From CAWCDJ01 sp963778675 (GTDB lineage Bacteria; Acidobacteriota; Terriglobia; Bryobacterales; Bryobacteraceae), in assembly GCA_963778675.1 (NCBI GenBank), contig CAVZVI010000007.1, positions 124,001 through 188,000 of the forward strand: 64,000 nucleotides of DNA, read 5' to 3'. Positions 35,754-44,145 of this stretch are shown one piece after another. Below the pieces are notes generated by a model. It was not told where the DNA came from. It saw only the letters and a list, made by a program, of their open reading frames with translations, and searched no databases. How positions within the stretch are numbered: position 1 is the first letter of the stretch; the number at the start of each line of letters is the position of its first letter. Both the position numbers and the translations under genes were made by a program.

Positions 35754-36608
35754 TCAGGCGGCCTGACGCTCCGCAATCCGGGAGTCCACGTGCGCGACCT
35801 GGATCGATTTCGCGAGACCAACCGCCTTCAAGACCTTGATCAGGAGCCAGGAGGGGTCGAACTCATACCAGGCCAGGCCGTGGCGCGCAGAAGTCGGGTG
35901 GGCGTGATGATTGTTATGCCAGCCTTCCCCGAAGGAGATCAGCGCGACCCACCAGTTGTTGCGCGAATCGTCGCGAGTAGCGAAGCGGCGCGCGCCCCAC
36001 ATGTGAGTGGCGGAGTTCACCAGCCAGGTGGCGTGCAGGCCGAAAACGATCCGCAGGCAGTTGCCCCAAAGCACCATCGGTAGGCCGCCCACCAGGTAGA
36101 GAGCCGCGGTAAGCGCCAGAATCGGCGTCCAGTGGTAGTTGTTCAGCCACACGTAGAAGGGGTGCTTGGCCAGGTCCGGCGCATACTTGGACATGATGCG
36201 CGTGTTGTTGTGGTTGGTCTCGCCGAACAGGATCCAGCCCATGTGCGCCCAGAAAGCGCCGTCACGCGGCGAGTGGGGGTCGCCGGGCAGGTCGGAATTC
36301 TGATGGTGAACCCGGTGCACGGCTACCCAGAAAATCGGGCCCCCTTCGAGCGTGAGTGTGCCGCAGAGCGCGAAGAAATACTCGATCAGCCGCGGAACCC
36401 GGTAGGAGCGGTGCGTGTGCAGACGATGGTAGCCCATGCTGATGCCAAGGCCGGTGGCAATGTAATACAGCACCAGGGCGACCGCCAGGCGCTGCCAGCT
36501 AAAGCAGAAAAAGGCTCCGATAGCGCCGATATGGAGCACTACCAGCACCACGGTGGTGAACCAGTTCATCCCTTCCCGGGTGGTATAAAATTTCAAATCG
36601 TTCTGCAC
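35754..36608 (-). CDS. Acyl-lipid/acyl-CoA desaturase
   Basis: 284 residues with a GTG start at 36608 (AGGAGA five bases upstream). The three histidine boxes of membrane di-iron desaturases are exact: HRLHTH (61-66), HRVHH (98-102) and HNNHH (231-235), and there are about four membrane segments between and around them. It inserts a double bond into membrane fatty acids, probably at delta-9, using O2 and electrons from a ferredoxin or a cytochrome. It would adjust membrane fluidity. No partner reductase is adjacent. Confidence 0.92.
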   Translation of the reverse strand: MQNDLKFYTTREGMNWFTTVVLVVLHIGAIGAFFCFSWQRLAVALVLYYIATGLGISMGYHRLHTHRSYRVPRLIEYFFALCGTLTLEGGPIFWVAVHRVHHQNSDLPGDPHSPRDGAFWAHMGWILFGETNHNNTRIMSKYAPDLAKHPFYVWLNNYHWTPILALTAALYLVGGLPMVLWGNCLRIVFGLHATWLVNSATHMWGARRFATRDDSRNNWWVALISFGEGWHNNHHAHPTSARHGLAWYEFDPSWLLIKVLKAVGLAKSIQVAHVDSRIAERQAA

Positions 36609-36710
36609 TGAGTCTCCTGGACTAAAAGGGTCCGCATTCCCAACTTAGCAAGGCGGACTCCATTTCTTATGTAAGACTTTCGTAATTTCGGAGTTCCAGG
36701 AGAGGAGCGG

Positions 36711-36896
36711 CTATCCGTGGCCGAGGTACATGAGCCAGCCGATTCCGAACAAGGCGATCATGAACGATGCGAAGGTATAAATGCCGTAGTGCAGACGCTC
36801 GCGGTCGGTCCGCTTGGTGACCACACCGAGCACGATGGACGTGAACAGCGCGAACAGGAAGGCCGCTTCGAAGTGCGAAAGGTTCATCTTGGGCAT
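36711..36896 (-). CDS. Small two-helix membrane protein
   Basis: 61 residues from ATG 36896, overlapping the upstream stop (TGATG). Two membrane helices (FEAAFLFALFTSIVLGVV and FASFMIALFGIGWLMYLG) are separated by a charged loop with TKRTDRERL. No family is recognised. The tight coupling to the next membrane protein suggests a two-component membrane complex. Confidence 0.7.
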   Translation of the reverse strand: MPKMNLSHFEAAFLFALFTSIVLGVVTKRTDRERLHYGIYTFASFMIALFGIGWLMYLGHG

Positions 36897-37312
36897 CAGT
36901 CTTTCCTCCCCACCGCGATTTCGAAGGCGTCCACCATGGCGAGCACGTTCAGCAGTCCCGCCGTCACCAGGAACTTGGTTCCATAGTCGTGAACCGCGCC
37001 GGCCACGTCCGGCTGCGCATATCCCAGCCACTGGCTCAGCAGGTAAAGGATGCCCGAGCACAGGTCGCCGATGAATCCGCCGGTGTTGATGAGGATCGTC
37101 AGCAGGTCGCCGGACGCAGGTTGAAACATCGCCCCGCGCATCATCAGGCCGCACAGAAACATCGTAGTGACCGAAGCCAGCAGCAGCAGTCCGCGTCCGT
37201 TGCGCTTCAGCAGGAAGTGTCCGCCGCCGGGAATCAGCCACCCGAGGGCCACCGCCGGGGCCCAGGTGCCCAACGGAGGCATGGGTTGCCTCTGTTCTTT
37301 TTCCTTCGCCAT
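36896..37312 (-). CDS. Membrane protein with TM2-like N-terminus, unknown function
   Basis: 138 residues. Cytoplasmic charged N-terminus, then APAVALGWLIPGGGHFLLKRN, whose GWLIPGGGH is a common small-membrane-protein motif, followed by three to four membrane helices. It resembles the DUF6677-type family as I remember it; I cannot confirm the number. Likely an inner-membrane protein with the coupled 61-residue partner. Upstream lies the secreted unknown gene at 37357. Confidence 0.65.
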   Translation of the reverse strand: MAKEKEQRQPMPPLGTWAPAVALGWLIPGGGHFLLKRNGRGLLLLASVTTMFLCGLMMRGAMFQPASGDLLTILINTGGFIGDLCSGILYLLSQWLGYAQPDVAGAVHDYGTKFLVTAGLLNVLAMVDAFEIAVGRKD

Positions 37313-37356
37313 TTTCCTTTGAGTTTAGCAGGGTCGAGGCCGGGCCTGCCCGCACG

Positions 37357-37998
37357 CTACGGATCGAGAATCCTGCCCCAGATCACCTGGTAGGCCTCCA
37401 CCTCGCCGTACACGTCCTTCCCCGCCCTGACGAATACCCGCATGTTGGGCTTGAGACTTCCCGCTTCCACCGCCTCACCGTTTTGCAGGTAGCGCGTGTC
37501 CTTGCGCACGTTGATGGACTGCTCCGAGCCGTCGCGCACGTGCAGGGAGATGCGGTCGGCTGTGATCCGGAAAACTACGCCGGAATACGTGAGGTTTCCC
37601 GTACGCACGAACAGGTCGTCGGACGGGCGGCGCAGTTCGTCGGAGGGCCGCCGGAGGGCGCGGTACCTCCCGGCCGAGAGCGGGCGTTCCGGAGGAGGCG
37701 CCTCCACCACGTGGACCGTGCGGGCGTAGCGCAGCAGCGAATCGGGGACGCTGTCGGAAAGCACCTCCAGTTTCTCGCCGGGTGCGAGCCCCTGCATGTC
37801 GATCATCCGGTTCTGGCGCTCTACATAGGTCTTGCCGTCGAAATGGTAGCGGAGGACATGATTGTCGGCGGCCCGGATACTGAATTCTCCCGGCGCCTTC
37901 CGGTCGCACTCCAGCAACACCCCGCGAACCAGGGCGGCTGGCGGCACCTGCGCCGCGGCCGTCAACGCTCCCACCAGAAGCAGCGCGAGACGCCCCAT
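37357..37998 (-). CDS. Secreted protein of unknown function
   Basis: 213 residues with a signal peptide (LALLLVGALTAAAQ). Two small beta-barrel-like repeats are suggested (LVRGVLLECDRKAPGEFSIRA; later YSGVVFRITADRISLHV), as in DUF5666-type proteins, separated by an Arg/Pro-rich linker with a duplicated RRPSDELRRPSDDL. The pattern of a short barrel coding for G-x-V-x-x-I strands occurs in many acidobacterial secreted proteins. Function unknown. It lies 9 bases before the PAP2 phosphatase stop, so the two may be co-transcribed. Confidence 0.6.
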   Translation of the reverse strand: MGRLALLLVGALTAAAQVPPAALVRGVLLECDRKAPGEFSIRAADNHVLRYHFDGKTYVERQNRMIDMQGLAPGEKLEVLSDSVPDSLLRYARTVHVVEAPPPERPLSAGRYRALRRPSDELRRPSDDLFVRTGNLTYSGVVFRITADRISLHVRDGSEQSINVRKDTRYLQNGEAVEAGSLKPNMRVFVRAGKDVYGEVEAYQVIWGRILDP

Positions 37999-38007
37999 GC
38001 GCCCATC

Positions 38008-38916
38008 TTACTGGAAGCTCATCCCGAAATGCACGTGATCCAGGACCTTCTGGGTGATGCTCCTCTTATGTTCGAGATCCGAATTGTGGCGTTTCGCATA
38101 GACGTAGTCGCCGATGAACCAGCCCATGGCGCCCCCCGCGATCACGTCGCCCGGAAAGTGCTTGTTGGCGGCGAGTCGCGCGGCCTCCACACCGCCCGCA
38201 TAGCTGTACGCCAGAATCTTGACCCACAGTTTGTCATGGTACTCATGCGCGAAGACCGAGGCGAGCGCCATGGTGTTGATCGCATGGCCCGAGGGAAAGC
38301 TCTTGCTCCACGGATTGCCGGGGCTCGCCCAGAAGTCACCCTCGCCTTCGCCCTCGAACGGCCGCGAGCGCTGTGTCACGGCTTTAATTCCGGTGTCGAC
38401 GATGGTGGCGTCGATCATGGCCTCGAATGAGAGCAGTCCGGCCTCCCGAAACCGTTGGTTCTGGTAGTGTGTACCCGTGAGGTAAAAAGCCGCCGAAAGC
38501 GGGATCAGGGTGTACGCCGCGCCCAGTTGGGAGGCGGCGTCGCCGAGCGTCACCAGACGATGAGTGTTCGGCGCTTCGACAGCAGTGTACTTATCGGTGG
38601 CGATTAATGCACCGGTCAGTCCGCCGAATATACCCCACCACTTGGCATCCTTCCTGGAGGTGTGGAAGGGGCTGGTCCAGATGGCTTTCTGGTCCTCGAG
38701 CACGAAACGCCCCATGCGCCGGAAAGGGTGGAAGTATCCGGTAGTGTCATAGAAGTCCTTATTTTTGATCGCAGACTCTCCGGGTTTGACCCCGAGCACG
38801 GTGCGCCCCGGTTTGGCGGAAGGTGGCGCCGTGCCGGTCCGCGCCGCGGTTCCGGTGGGTGTCTGGGCCTGGCCGAGCGCGGGTAAAAGTACCAACACGA
38901 ATAGTGCCGATTTCAT
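38008..38916 (-). CDS. PAP2-family phosphatase, exported
   Basis: 302 residues with a signal peptide (FVLVLLPALGQAQ). PAP2 motifs in order: KAVTQRSRPFEG (motif 1, K-x6-RP), PSGHAI (motif 2) and the ARLAANKHFPGDVIAG block (motif 3, with catalytic His and Asp). These enzymes hydrolyse lipid or sugar phosphomonoesters/diphosphates, for example undecaprenyl diphosphate or lipid A phosphates. It should be periplasmic or membrane-bound. Residues 60-170 are not clearly PAP2 and may hold extra helices. uppP lies about 3 kb away. Confidence 0.88.
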   Translation of the reverse strand: MKSALFVLVLLPALGQAQTPTGTAARTGTAPPSAKPGRTVLGVKPGESAIKNKDFYDTTGYFHPFRRMGRFVLEDQKAIWTSPFHTSRKDAKWWGIFGGLTGALIATDKYTAVEAPNTHRLVTLGDAASQLGAAYTLIPLSAAFYLTGTHYQNQRFREAGLLSFEAMIDATIVDTGIKAVTQRSRPFEGEGEGDFWASPGNPWSKSFPSGHAINTMALASVFAHEYHDKLWVKILAYSYAGGVEAARLAANKHFPGDVIAGGAMGWFIGDYVYAKRHNSDLEHKRSITQKVLDHVHFGMSFQ

Positions 38917-39066
38917 TCGGAACTCCCTAAGCGAGGTTGAATTGCAATCGGGTTGCCGTTTCCTGAGTTAGTCTTCTATTTCACGTTCAGGCATCCATCC
39001 GGCCCTCCGCGAACCTGCGCTCCTAAACAGTACCTAACCTTCGATAGTAAAGCGTTAACACTAATC

Positions 39067-39095
39067 TTGACCGCGCATCCCCGCCTTGCTAGACT
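39067..39095 (+). promoter_or_regulatory. Sigma-70 promoter of a PEP-CTERM gene
   Basis: TTGACC (39067-39072) and TAGACT (39090-39095) are 17 bases apart, matching 5 of 6 and 4 of 6 of the consensus hexamers. Transcription would start near 39102, giving a 39-base leader with AAAGG before the ATG at 39141. Confidence 0.6.
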
Positions 39096-39140
39096 CCCCC
39101 AAAGTTCGTCACGTCAGTGAGTTAGAAAGGAATGTAGTTA

Positions 39141-39890
39141 ATGGTTCGCCGCTTACAAATGATAGCAGTCGGGTTGGGCGCCCTCCTACTGGGAAGCTCC
39201 CACCTACTCGCCGGGACGGTAACTGTTACCAATCCCGGCTTCGAAACCGGAGACCTTTCCGGTTGGACAATAACGGATTCCGGACAGGTGACCGCGATCG
39301 GCGCCACCATGGTACAGACCGCAACCGGGCCTGTCTGGAATATCTACCCCGCCGGCTCCTTCATGGCGCAAATCGTGGGGTCTTCCACTTCGGCAGCAAA
39401 TCTCGACCTGTTCTTTGGACTCGCGGCCGGGACCATCGAAACGAATATCCCAAGTGTCACTTCTGGCGACGGGATTGTCCAGACGGTGACCGGCAATGCG
39501 GGAGATGTTTTCACCATGTACTGGTCCCTGGTCGAAACCGACTATCCCCCGTTTAACGACACGGTGTTTGCGGTCGTCAACCAGGGAAGCACCAATGTTC
39601 TTTACCAGAACCTCGGCTGTCTGACCGGGGGATGCCCGAATGTCGTCGGCGAGGGCGGGACACAACCCTGGACTTTGTTCACCTATACACTCCCCGCCAC
39701 CGGCACCTACACCTTCGGATTCGGCGCTGTGAACACGGAAGACGATGCTGTGCCCCCGTACCTGTTCCTGGACAATCAAGCAGGGGGATTCGTGAATACC
39801 GCTGCGACTCCCGAGCCGTCTACTTACGGTTTACTCGGTACCGGACTCCTCGGTCTGTTTGCGGCCGTCCGGCGCAAGAAGTCGGCCTAG
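39141..39890 (+). CDS. PEP-CTERM surface-sorting protein
   Basis: 249 residues. Signal peptide (LQMIAVGLGALLLGSSHLLA), then a beta-sandwich domain beginning NPGFETGDLSGW, a motif frequent in carbohydrate-binding-like extracellular domains. The C-terminus is a complete PEP-CTERM sorting signal: PEPS, a hydrophobic helix (GLLGTGLLGLFAAV) and a basic end (RRKK). In PEP-CTERM bacteria, exosortase cleaves at the motif and the protein is displayed or secreted with exopolysaccharide. No exosortase gene is in the window. It is preceded by a good sigma-70 promoter and read alone. Confidence 0.85.
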   Translation: MVRRLQMIAVGLGALLLGSSHLLAGTVTVTNPGFETGDLSGWTITDSGQVTAIGATMVQTATGPVWNIYPAGSFMAQIVGSSTSAANLDLFFGLAAGTIETNIPSVTSGDGIVQTVTGNAGDVFTMYWSLVETDYPPFNDTVFAVVNQGSTNVLYQNLGCLTGGCPNVVGEGGTQPWTLFTYTLPATGTYTFGFGAVNTEDDAVPPYLFLDNQAGGFVNTAATPEPSTYGLLGTGLLGLFAAVRRKKSA

Positions 39891-39969
39891 TCGTTTCGAT
39901 CTTCCCGGGCGCGAGGCTCAGCAGCCGGGTCTCGCGCTCATCTTTACTGTCCGCAGGATTCCTTCCGTC

Positions 39970-42339
39970 CTATCTGGTTTCCACTTCATGCAGCCAGTCC
40001 GGGCGCTTCAGCACTTCGCGCGGCTTGCTGCCGTCCGGGGGACCGATGATGCCGTCGCGCTGCATCATGTCGAGGATGCGCGCGGCGCGGCCGTACCCGA
40101 GACGCAGATGCCGCTGCAGCGTCGAAGTCGAAGCCTTTCCCATCTGGAGCACCAGCCGCACGGCCTCCTCGTACATCGGATCCTGATCTTCGTTCCCTAC
40201 CTCGGCATCCGCGGCGCCTTCCTCTTCGCTCGGCGGGGCGATCAGGAACGACTGGTCGTACTCCGGCTTGGCCTGCTGTTTCCAGAAGTCGACCACCCGG
40301 TTGATTTCGGACTCGGTGACGAACGCGCCGTGCAGGCGAGTGAGGCGCGATGAGCCGGGCGGCAGAAACAGCATGTCCCCTTTCCCCAGCAGGTGCTCGG
40401 CCCCCATCACGTCGAGAATTGTCCGGGAATCGACACGGGTCGCCACGCGGAAGCTGATGCGCGCCGGGAAATTCGCCTTGATGAGCCCGGTGATCACGTC
40501 CACGCTGGGCCGCTGGGTGGCCAGCACGAGATGCATGCCCACGGCGCGCGCCATCTGGGCAAGTCGCGTGACGCTTTCTTCCACGTTGCGCCCTTCGAGC
40601 ATCATCAGGTCGGCCAGTTCGTCGATCAGGATGAGGATGTAAGGCAGCGGGCGGAGATCGTCGCGCGTGGCCTCGGCCTCCTCTTCGAACAGACTGCGCG
40701 GCTCCTCCTGCAGCTTGCGGACCTTCTTATTGAACTGGTCGATATTGCGGACGCCATATTCGGCCAGCAGGCGCAGGCGGCGCTCCATTTCGAGCACGGC
40801 GTTGCGCAGCGCATTCGTAGCCTTCTTGGGGTCGATGATCACCGGCGTCAGCAGGTGCGGGATGCCCTCGTACATCCCGAGCTCGACGCGCTTAGGGTCC
40901 ACCATGATCAGCCGCACGTCGTCCGGCGTGGCCTTGTAGAGAATCGACATGATCATGGAGTTGATCATCACGCTCTTGCCCGAACCGGTGGACCCGGCGA
41001 TGAGCAGGTGCGGCATCGTCTCGAGCGCGGACACGCGAATGCGGCCGTTGATGTCCTTGCCGAGCGGGAGGGTCAGGTGCGAGTGCGACTGCTGGAACTC
41101 GTCGGATTCGAGCATCTGGCGCAGCGCGATCAACTCGCGGCGCGTGTTCGGCACCTCGATTCCCACGGTGGGCTTCCCGGGGATGCGCTCGATCAGGATC
41201 GATTCGGCCTGCAGCCCGAGGCACAGGTCTTCGGTGAGATTGGTGATGCGGCTATACTTGATCCCCGCTTCCGGCTTGAACTCGAACGTAGTGACCACGG
41301 GGCCTGGATTGATCTGCACGACGTTGCCGAGCACGTTGAACTCTTCGAACTTCGCCTTGATTCGGGAGGCGGTTTCCTTGAGTTCCTGCTCGTCATACGC
41401 GTTGCGGCCCGGCACTTCGTTGAGCAGGTCCGTAGGCGGAAGCTCGAACAGCAAGGGGGCTGCCGGACGAGGGTCGGGGACCGGGGGCGCCGCGATGGGG
41501 GCCGGTGGCCGGGGGTCCGCGGCGGGCGCGGCCTCGAGGTCTTCGAGCCGGCAAATAGGGATCTCTTCGATCGCGGCGTACTCTGCCGCAGGCTCGGGCT
41601 CCTGGTGCTGTGGATCGTCCGCCCACGGCGGCGTGTCGCCCGCGAGCGGACCGGGCGCCGGCGTGACGGCGGTCCTCTCCTTTTCCTTCTTACGGGGTCT
41701 GCGCTGTGCGAGAGCCCGGCGCTCCAGGGCCTTTTCGACGGCGCGCTGCCGCATCCGGGCGCGCCACTCGCGGAAGGCCTGGGCGCGGCGCTCGAACCAG
41801 GCGATCGGCCGGGCGAACCATTCCCCGAGTTTCGAAAGCGTGAAGGTCGACACCAGGTAGATCGAAACGACGACTACGGTCAGGGTGGCGAGAATGGCGC
41901 CGGCGAGGTTCAGCGAATCGATCAGCCAGGTTGCCAGTTCGAGGCCGAAGATGCCTCCCAGCCGGACGCCCCCGCCGAAGAGGCTCCAGGGAAGGAAGGA
42001 CAGGGCGGCGCAAAGGCTGAAAGTAAGCAGAAGCGAACCGAGAATCTTGGCGCCGCCGGCCTCCAGGTCTTCGCAGCGAATCCACTTCCAGGCCAGCAAA
42101 AACGTGAGCAGAGGGAACAGAAAAGCGGTGGCGCCGAAGCTCTGGAACAGCAGATCGGAGAGGTACGAGCCGGGATAGCCGACCAGGTTCAGCGGGTGCG
42201 CTCCAGCGGCGGTGTCCCACGATGGATCCTGGGCGTGATACGACACGAGGCTCAACAAGATCACCAGGCCCATCGACAGGAGCAGAAAACCGGTGACCTC
42301 GTTCAACCTTCTATGTTGCGTCGGGGATAAGAGCTTCAT
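39970..42339 (-). CDS. ftsK: DNA translocase FtsK/SpoIIIE
   Basis: 789 residues from the ATG at 42339, overlapping the uppP stop (TGATG). Moves chromosomal DNA through the closing septum. N-terminal four membrane helices (residues about 20-180), a Pro/Ala-rich linker (about 230-340), then the motor domain with Walker A GSTGSGKS and Walker B LILIDELADLMM, and the C-terminal gamma winged helix that reads KOPS sites. The linker is short compared with E. coli FtsK. The uppP-ftsK pairing links wall and division. Longer in-frame 5' sequence exists but is not FtsK-like. Confidence 0.95.
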   Translation of the reverse strand: MKLLSPTQHRRLNEVTGFLLLSMGLVILLSLVSYHAQDPSWDTAAGAHPLNLVGYPGSYLSDLLFQSFGATAFLFPLLTFLLAWKWIRCEDLEAGGAKILGSLLLTFSLCAALSFLPWSLFGGGVRLGGIFGLELATWLIDSLNLAGAILATLTVVVVSIYLVSTFTLSKLGEWFARPIAWFERRAQAFREWRARMRQRAVEKALERRALAQRRPRKKEKERTAVTPAPGPLAGDTPPWADDPQHQEPEPAAEYAAIEEIPICRLEDLEAAPAADPRPPAPIAAPPVPDPRPAAPLLFELPPTDLLNEVPGRNAYDEQELKETASRIKAKFEEFNVLGNVVQINPGPVVTTFEFKPEAGIKYSRITNLTEDLCLGLQAESILIERIPGKPTVGIEVPNTRRELIALRQMLESDEFQQSHSHLTLPLGKDINGRIRVSALETMPHLLIAGSTGSGKSVMINSMIMSILYKATPDDVRLIMVDPKRVELGMYEGIPHLLTPVIIDPKKATNALRNAVLEMERRLRLLAEYGVRNIDQFNKKVRKLQEEPRSLFEEEAEATRDDLRPLPYILILIDELADLMMLEGRNVEESVTRLAQMARAVGMHLVLATQRPSVDVITGLIKANFPARISFRVATRVDSRTILDVMGAEHLLGKGDMLFLPPGSSRLTRLHGAFVTESEINRVVDFWKQQAKPEYDQSFLIAPPSEEEGAADAEVGNEDQDPMYEEAVRLVLQMGKASTSTLQRHLRLGYGRAARILDMMQRDGIIGPPDGSKPREVLKRPDWLHEVETR

Positions 42340-43166
42340 CACGCTGGCCGGCGGATGAAAGCCAGAGCAAGCACTATTATGCCAAAAATTATGCGGTAGT
42401 ACACGAACGGCATGAGGCTGCTGCGACGCAAGTAACGCAGAAACCAGGCGATCACCGCGCAGCCGGTGAGTGCGCTGACCGTGATGCCGACCACGAACTG
42501 CGCGGTCATCAAAGTATGGAGACCGCCGCCGTGTTTGTGAATGTCCCAAAGCGCCTTGGCTGCGGCGGCGGCGATGGCGGGCGTGGAGAGCAGGAACGAA
42601 TACCGCGCCGCGGATTCGCGCGTCAGGTTCCGGAACAGTCCGGTCGAGATCGTAATGCCGCTGCGTGAGCAGCCGGGAACCACGGCCAGGGCCTGCGACG
42701 CTCCGATGAAGACGGCGTCGGCGAAGTTCACCGAGCCCAAGTCACGCGTGCGGCGCCCGCTGCGCTCGGCAATCCACATCAGGACCCCGATCACCACCAG
42801 CATCACGCCCATCACGAAGGGGTTGCGCCACGTAGTCTCGGCCTGTTTGTTGAACAGCAGCCCGACCACTCCAATCGGAAGGGACCCGATCGCCAGCAGC
42901 CAGAGCAGCGCGCGGTTCTGCTCCAGTTCCTTGTCGCTGCCGGCCGCCACCCCGAACCCCTGGGCCACGATCTGCACCCAATCCCGGAAAAAATAAAGGA
43001 GCACGGCCACCAGGGTCCCGAGGTGCAGCATGATGTCGAAATCCAGAGATTCCGTCTGCCAGCCCAGCAGCCAGGAGGAAAGGTAAAGGTGAGCCGTGCT
43101 GCTGATCGGCAGAAATTCGGTGAACCCCTGGACGATTGCCAGGACGACAACCTGCGCAATGGGCAT
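42339..43166 (-). CDS. uppP: Undecaprenyl-diphosphatase (UppP/BacA)
   Basis: 275 residues, about eight membrane helices. Recycles the lipid carrier of peptidoglycan synthesis by removing a phosphate from undecaprenyl diphosphate. The signature is clear: EFLPISSTAHLYL near residue 17 (catalytic E and S) and VPGCSRSGITIS around residue 175. Found at the head of the ftsK operon, TGATG-coupled. Loss of this activity sensitises cells to bacitracin. No other wall gene is in the same transcript. Confidence 0.93.
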   Translation of the reverse strand: MPIAQVVVLAIVQGFTEFLPISSTAHLYLSSWLLGWQTESLDFDIMLHLGTLVAVLLYFFRDWVQIVAQGFGVAAGSDKELEQNRALLWLLAIGSLPIGVVGLLFNKQAETTWRNPFVMGVMLVVIGVLMWIAERSGRRTRDLGSVNFADAVFIGASQALAVVPGCSRSGITISTGLFRNLTRESAARYSFLLSTPAIAAAAAKALWDIHKHGGGLHTLMTAQFVVGITVSALTGCAVIAWFLRYLRRSSLMPFVYYRIIFGIIVLALAFIRRPA

Positions 43167-43365
43167 AAACGTTCAGGTTGAAGGATGGGGTGAAGAGATG
43201 TCAAGCCCGGAATCCGGCAGGTGATCAGGGGCAACTATCTGAGGTTATGGGCCGCCCGCGCCTTGGTACGTCTATCCGTTCCACACCGCCGGGGGAACCT
43301 GCAGGACTTTTCTCAATCTCTGCTTTCCGCCACGATTGAACCAGAAGGCAATTCTAAATTTCTCA

Positions 43366-44133
43366 ATGAATCACACCAATCTGCTTCGAAAGCTTCTGAC
43401 AAACATCGCCCTCGGGCTATTACTCGGCGGGTCCGCCATGGCTAACACCCTGATTATGCCGACCGGAGTCGACTGGAACCGCGGTGAGGGTTTTTGGATC
43501 CAGGAAGACGGGGTGGACACCCAGGCCTACTTTGGCGGTGTCATCCTGATTTCCGTTTCGGATGGGGGACAGCAATGGTCGCGCGATACCCTGTGCGTAG
43601 ACTTATTTACCGACATCTATCTCGGGCAGCAGTACGGAACCACCATTCTTACTCCGAGTGACGTGCCGGGCAAGAATCTGCAGCGGGTATCGTGGCTGGT
43701 CGACAATGCCCTGCTGCCGACTCAGGTTTCCGGGACCAGCAGCACGCTTCCGAGCACGCAATGGGTCACCACCGCCGCCCAGGGCGCCGGTATTCAGCTT
43801 GCGATCTGGGATATCGTCCATGACGGCGGCGACGGCTTTTCCAGCGGACGAGTGCAAGCTGTGACCAATCCATCGGATCCGACCGACCCCGCCGTGCTGG
43901 CCTGGGCCAACACATACGAGGCTTTGAGCCTGGGCAGGAGTTCCAATCTTGCTTACATCTACGATAACGTGGATCTCGGCAACGGACAGCCCGCCCAGAT
44001 GCTGGCGGGGCCGTTGTTCCTCGACCACGGCCCCACACCCACGCCCGAGCCCGTCACACTGAGCTTGGTCGGCAGCGCGCTGGTGGCCCTGGGAGTGGGG
44101 TTCCGGCGCCGCACGGTCCGCTCGAGCCGCTAG
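43366..44133 (+). CDS. PEP-CTERM protein with thioester-adhesin (TQXA-like) domain
   Basis: 255 residues from the ATG at 43366 (an in-frame TTG at 43336 is less likely). Signal peptide (LALGLLLGGSAMA-like, residues 8-26). C77 in TLCVDLF and Q144 in IQLAIW are placed as in thioester domains, where Cys and Gln side chains form a reactive bond that can link to a surface amine; the Q-x-A-I-W motif is the TQXA signature. The C-terminus has PEP followed by a hydrophobic helix and RRR. It is therefore likely a covalent surface adhesin anchored by PEP-CTERM/exosortase. No Shine-Dalgarno is clear. Confidence 0.78.
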   Translation: MNHTNLLRKLLTNIALGLLLGGSAMANTLIMPTGVDWNRGEGFWIQEDGVDTQAYFGGVILISVSDGGQQWSRDTLCVDLFTDIYLGQQYGTTILTPSDVPGKNLQRVSWLVDNALLPTQVSGTSSTLPSTQWVTTAAQGAGIQLAIWDIVHDGGDGFSSGRVQAVTNPSDPTDPAVLAWANTYEALSLGRSSNLAYIYDNVDLGNGQPAQMLAGPLFLDHGPTPTPEPVTLSLVGSALVALGVGFRRRTVRSSR

Positions 44134-44145
44134 AGTCCGCCTGTC

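Noticed and set aside
36630..36658. GTCCGC / GCGGAC hairpin upstream of the desaturase gene
   Set aside because: Six-base stem with a 17-base loop, no T-run; too weak to call as a terminator or a riboswitch.
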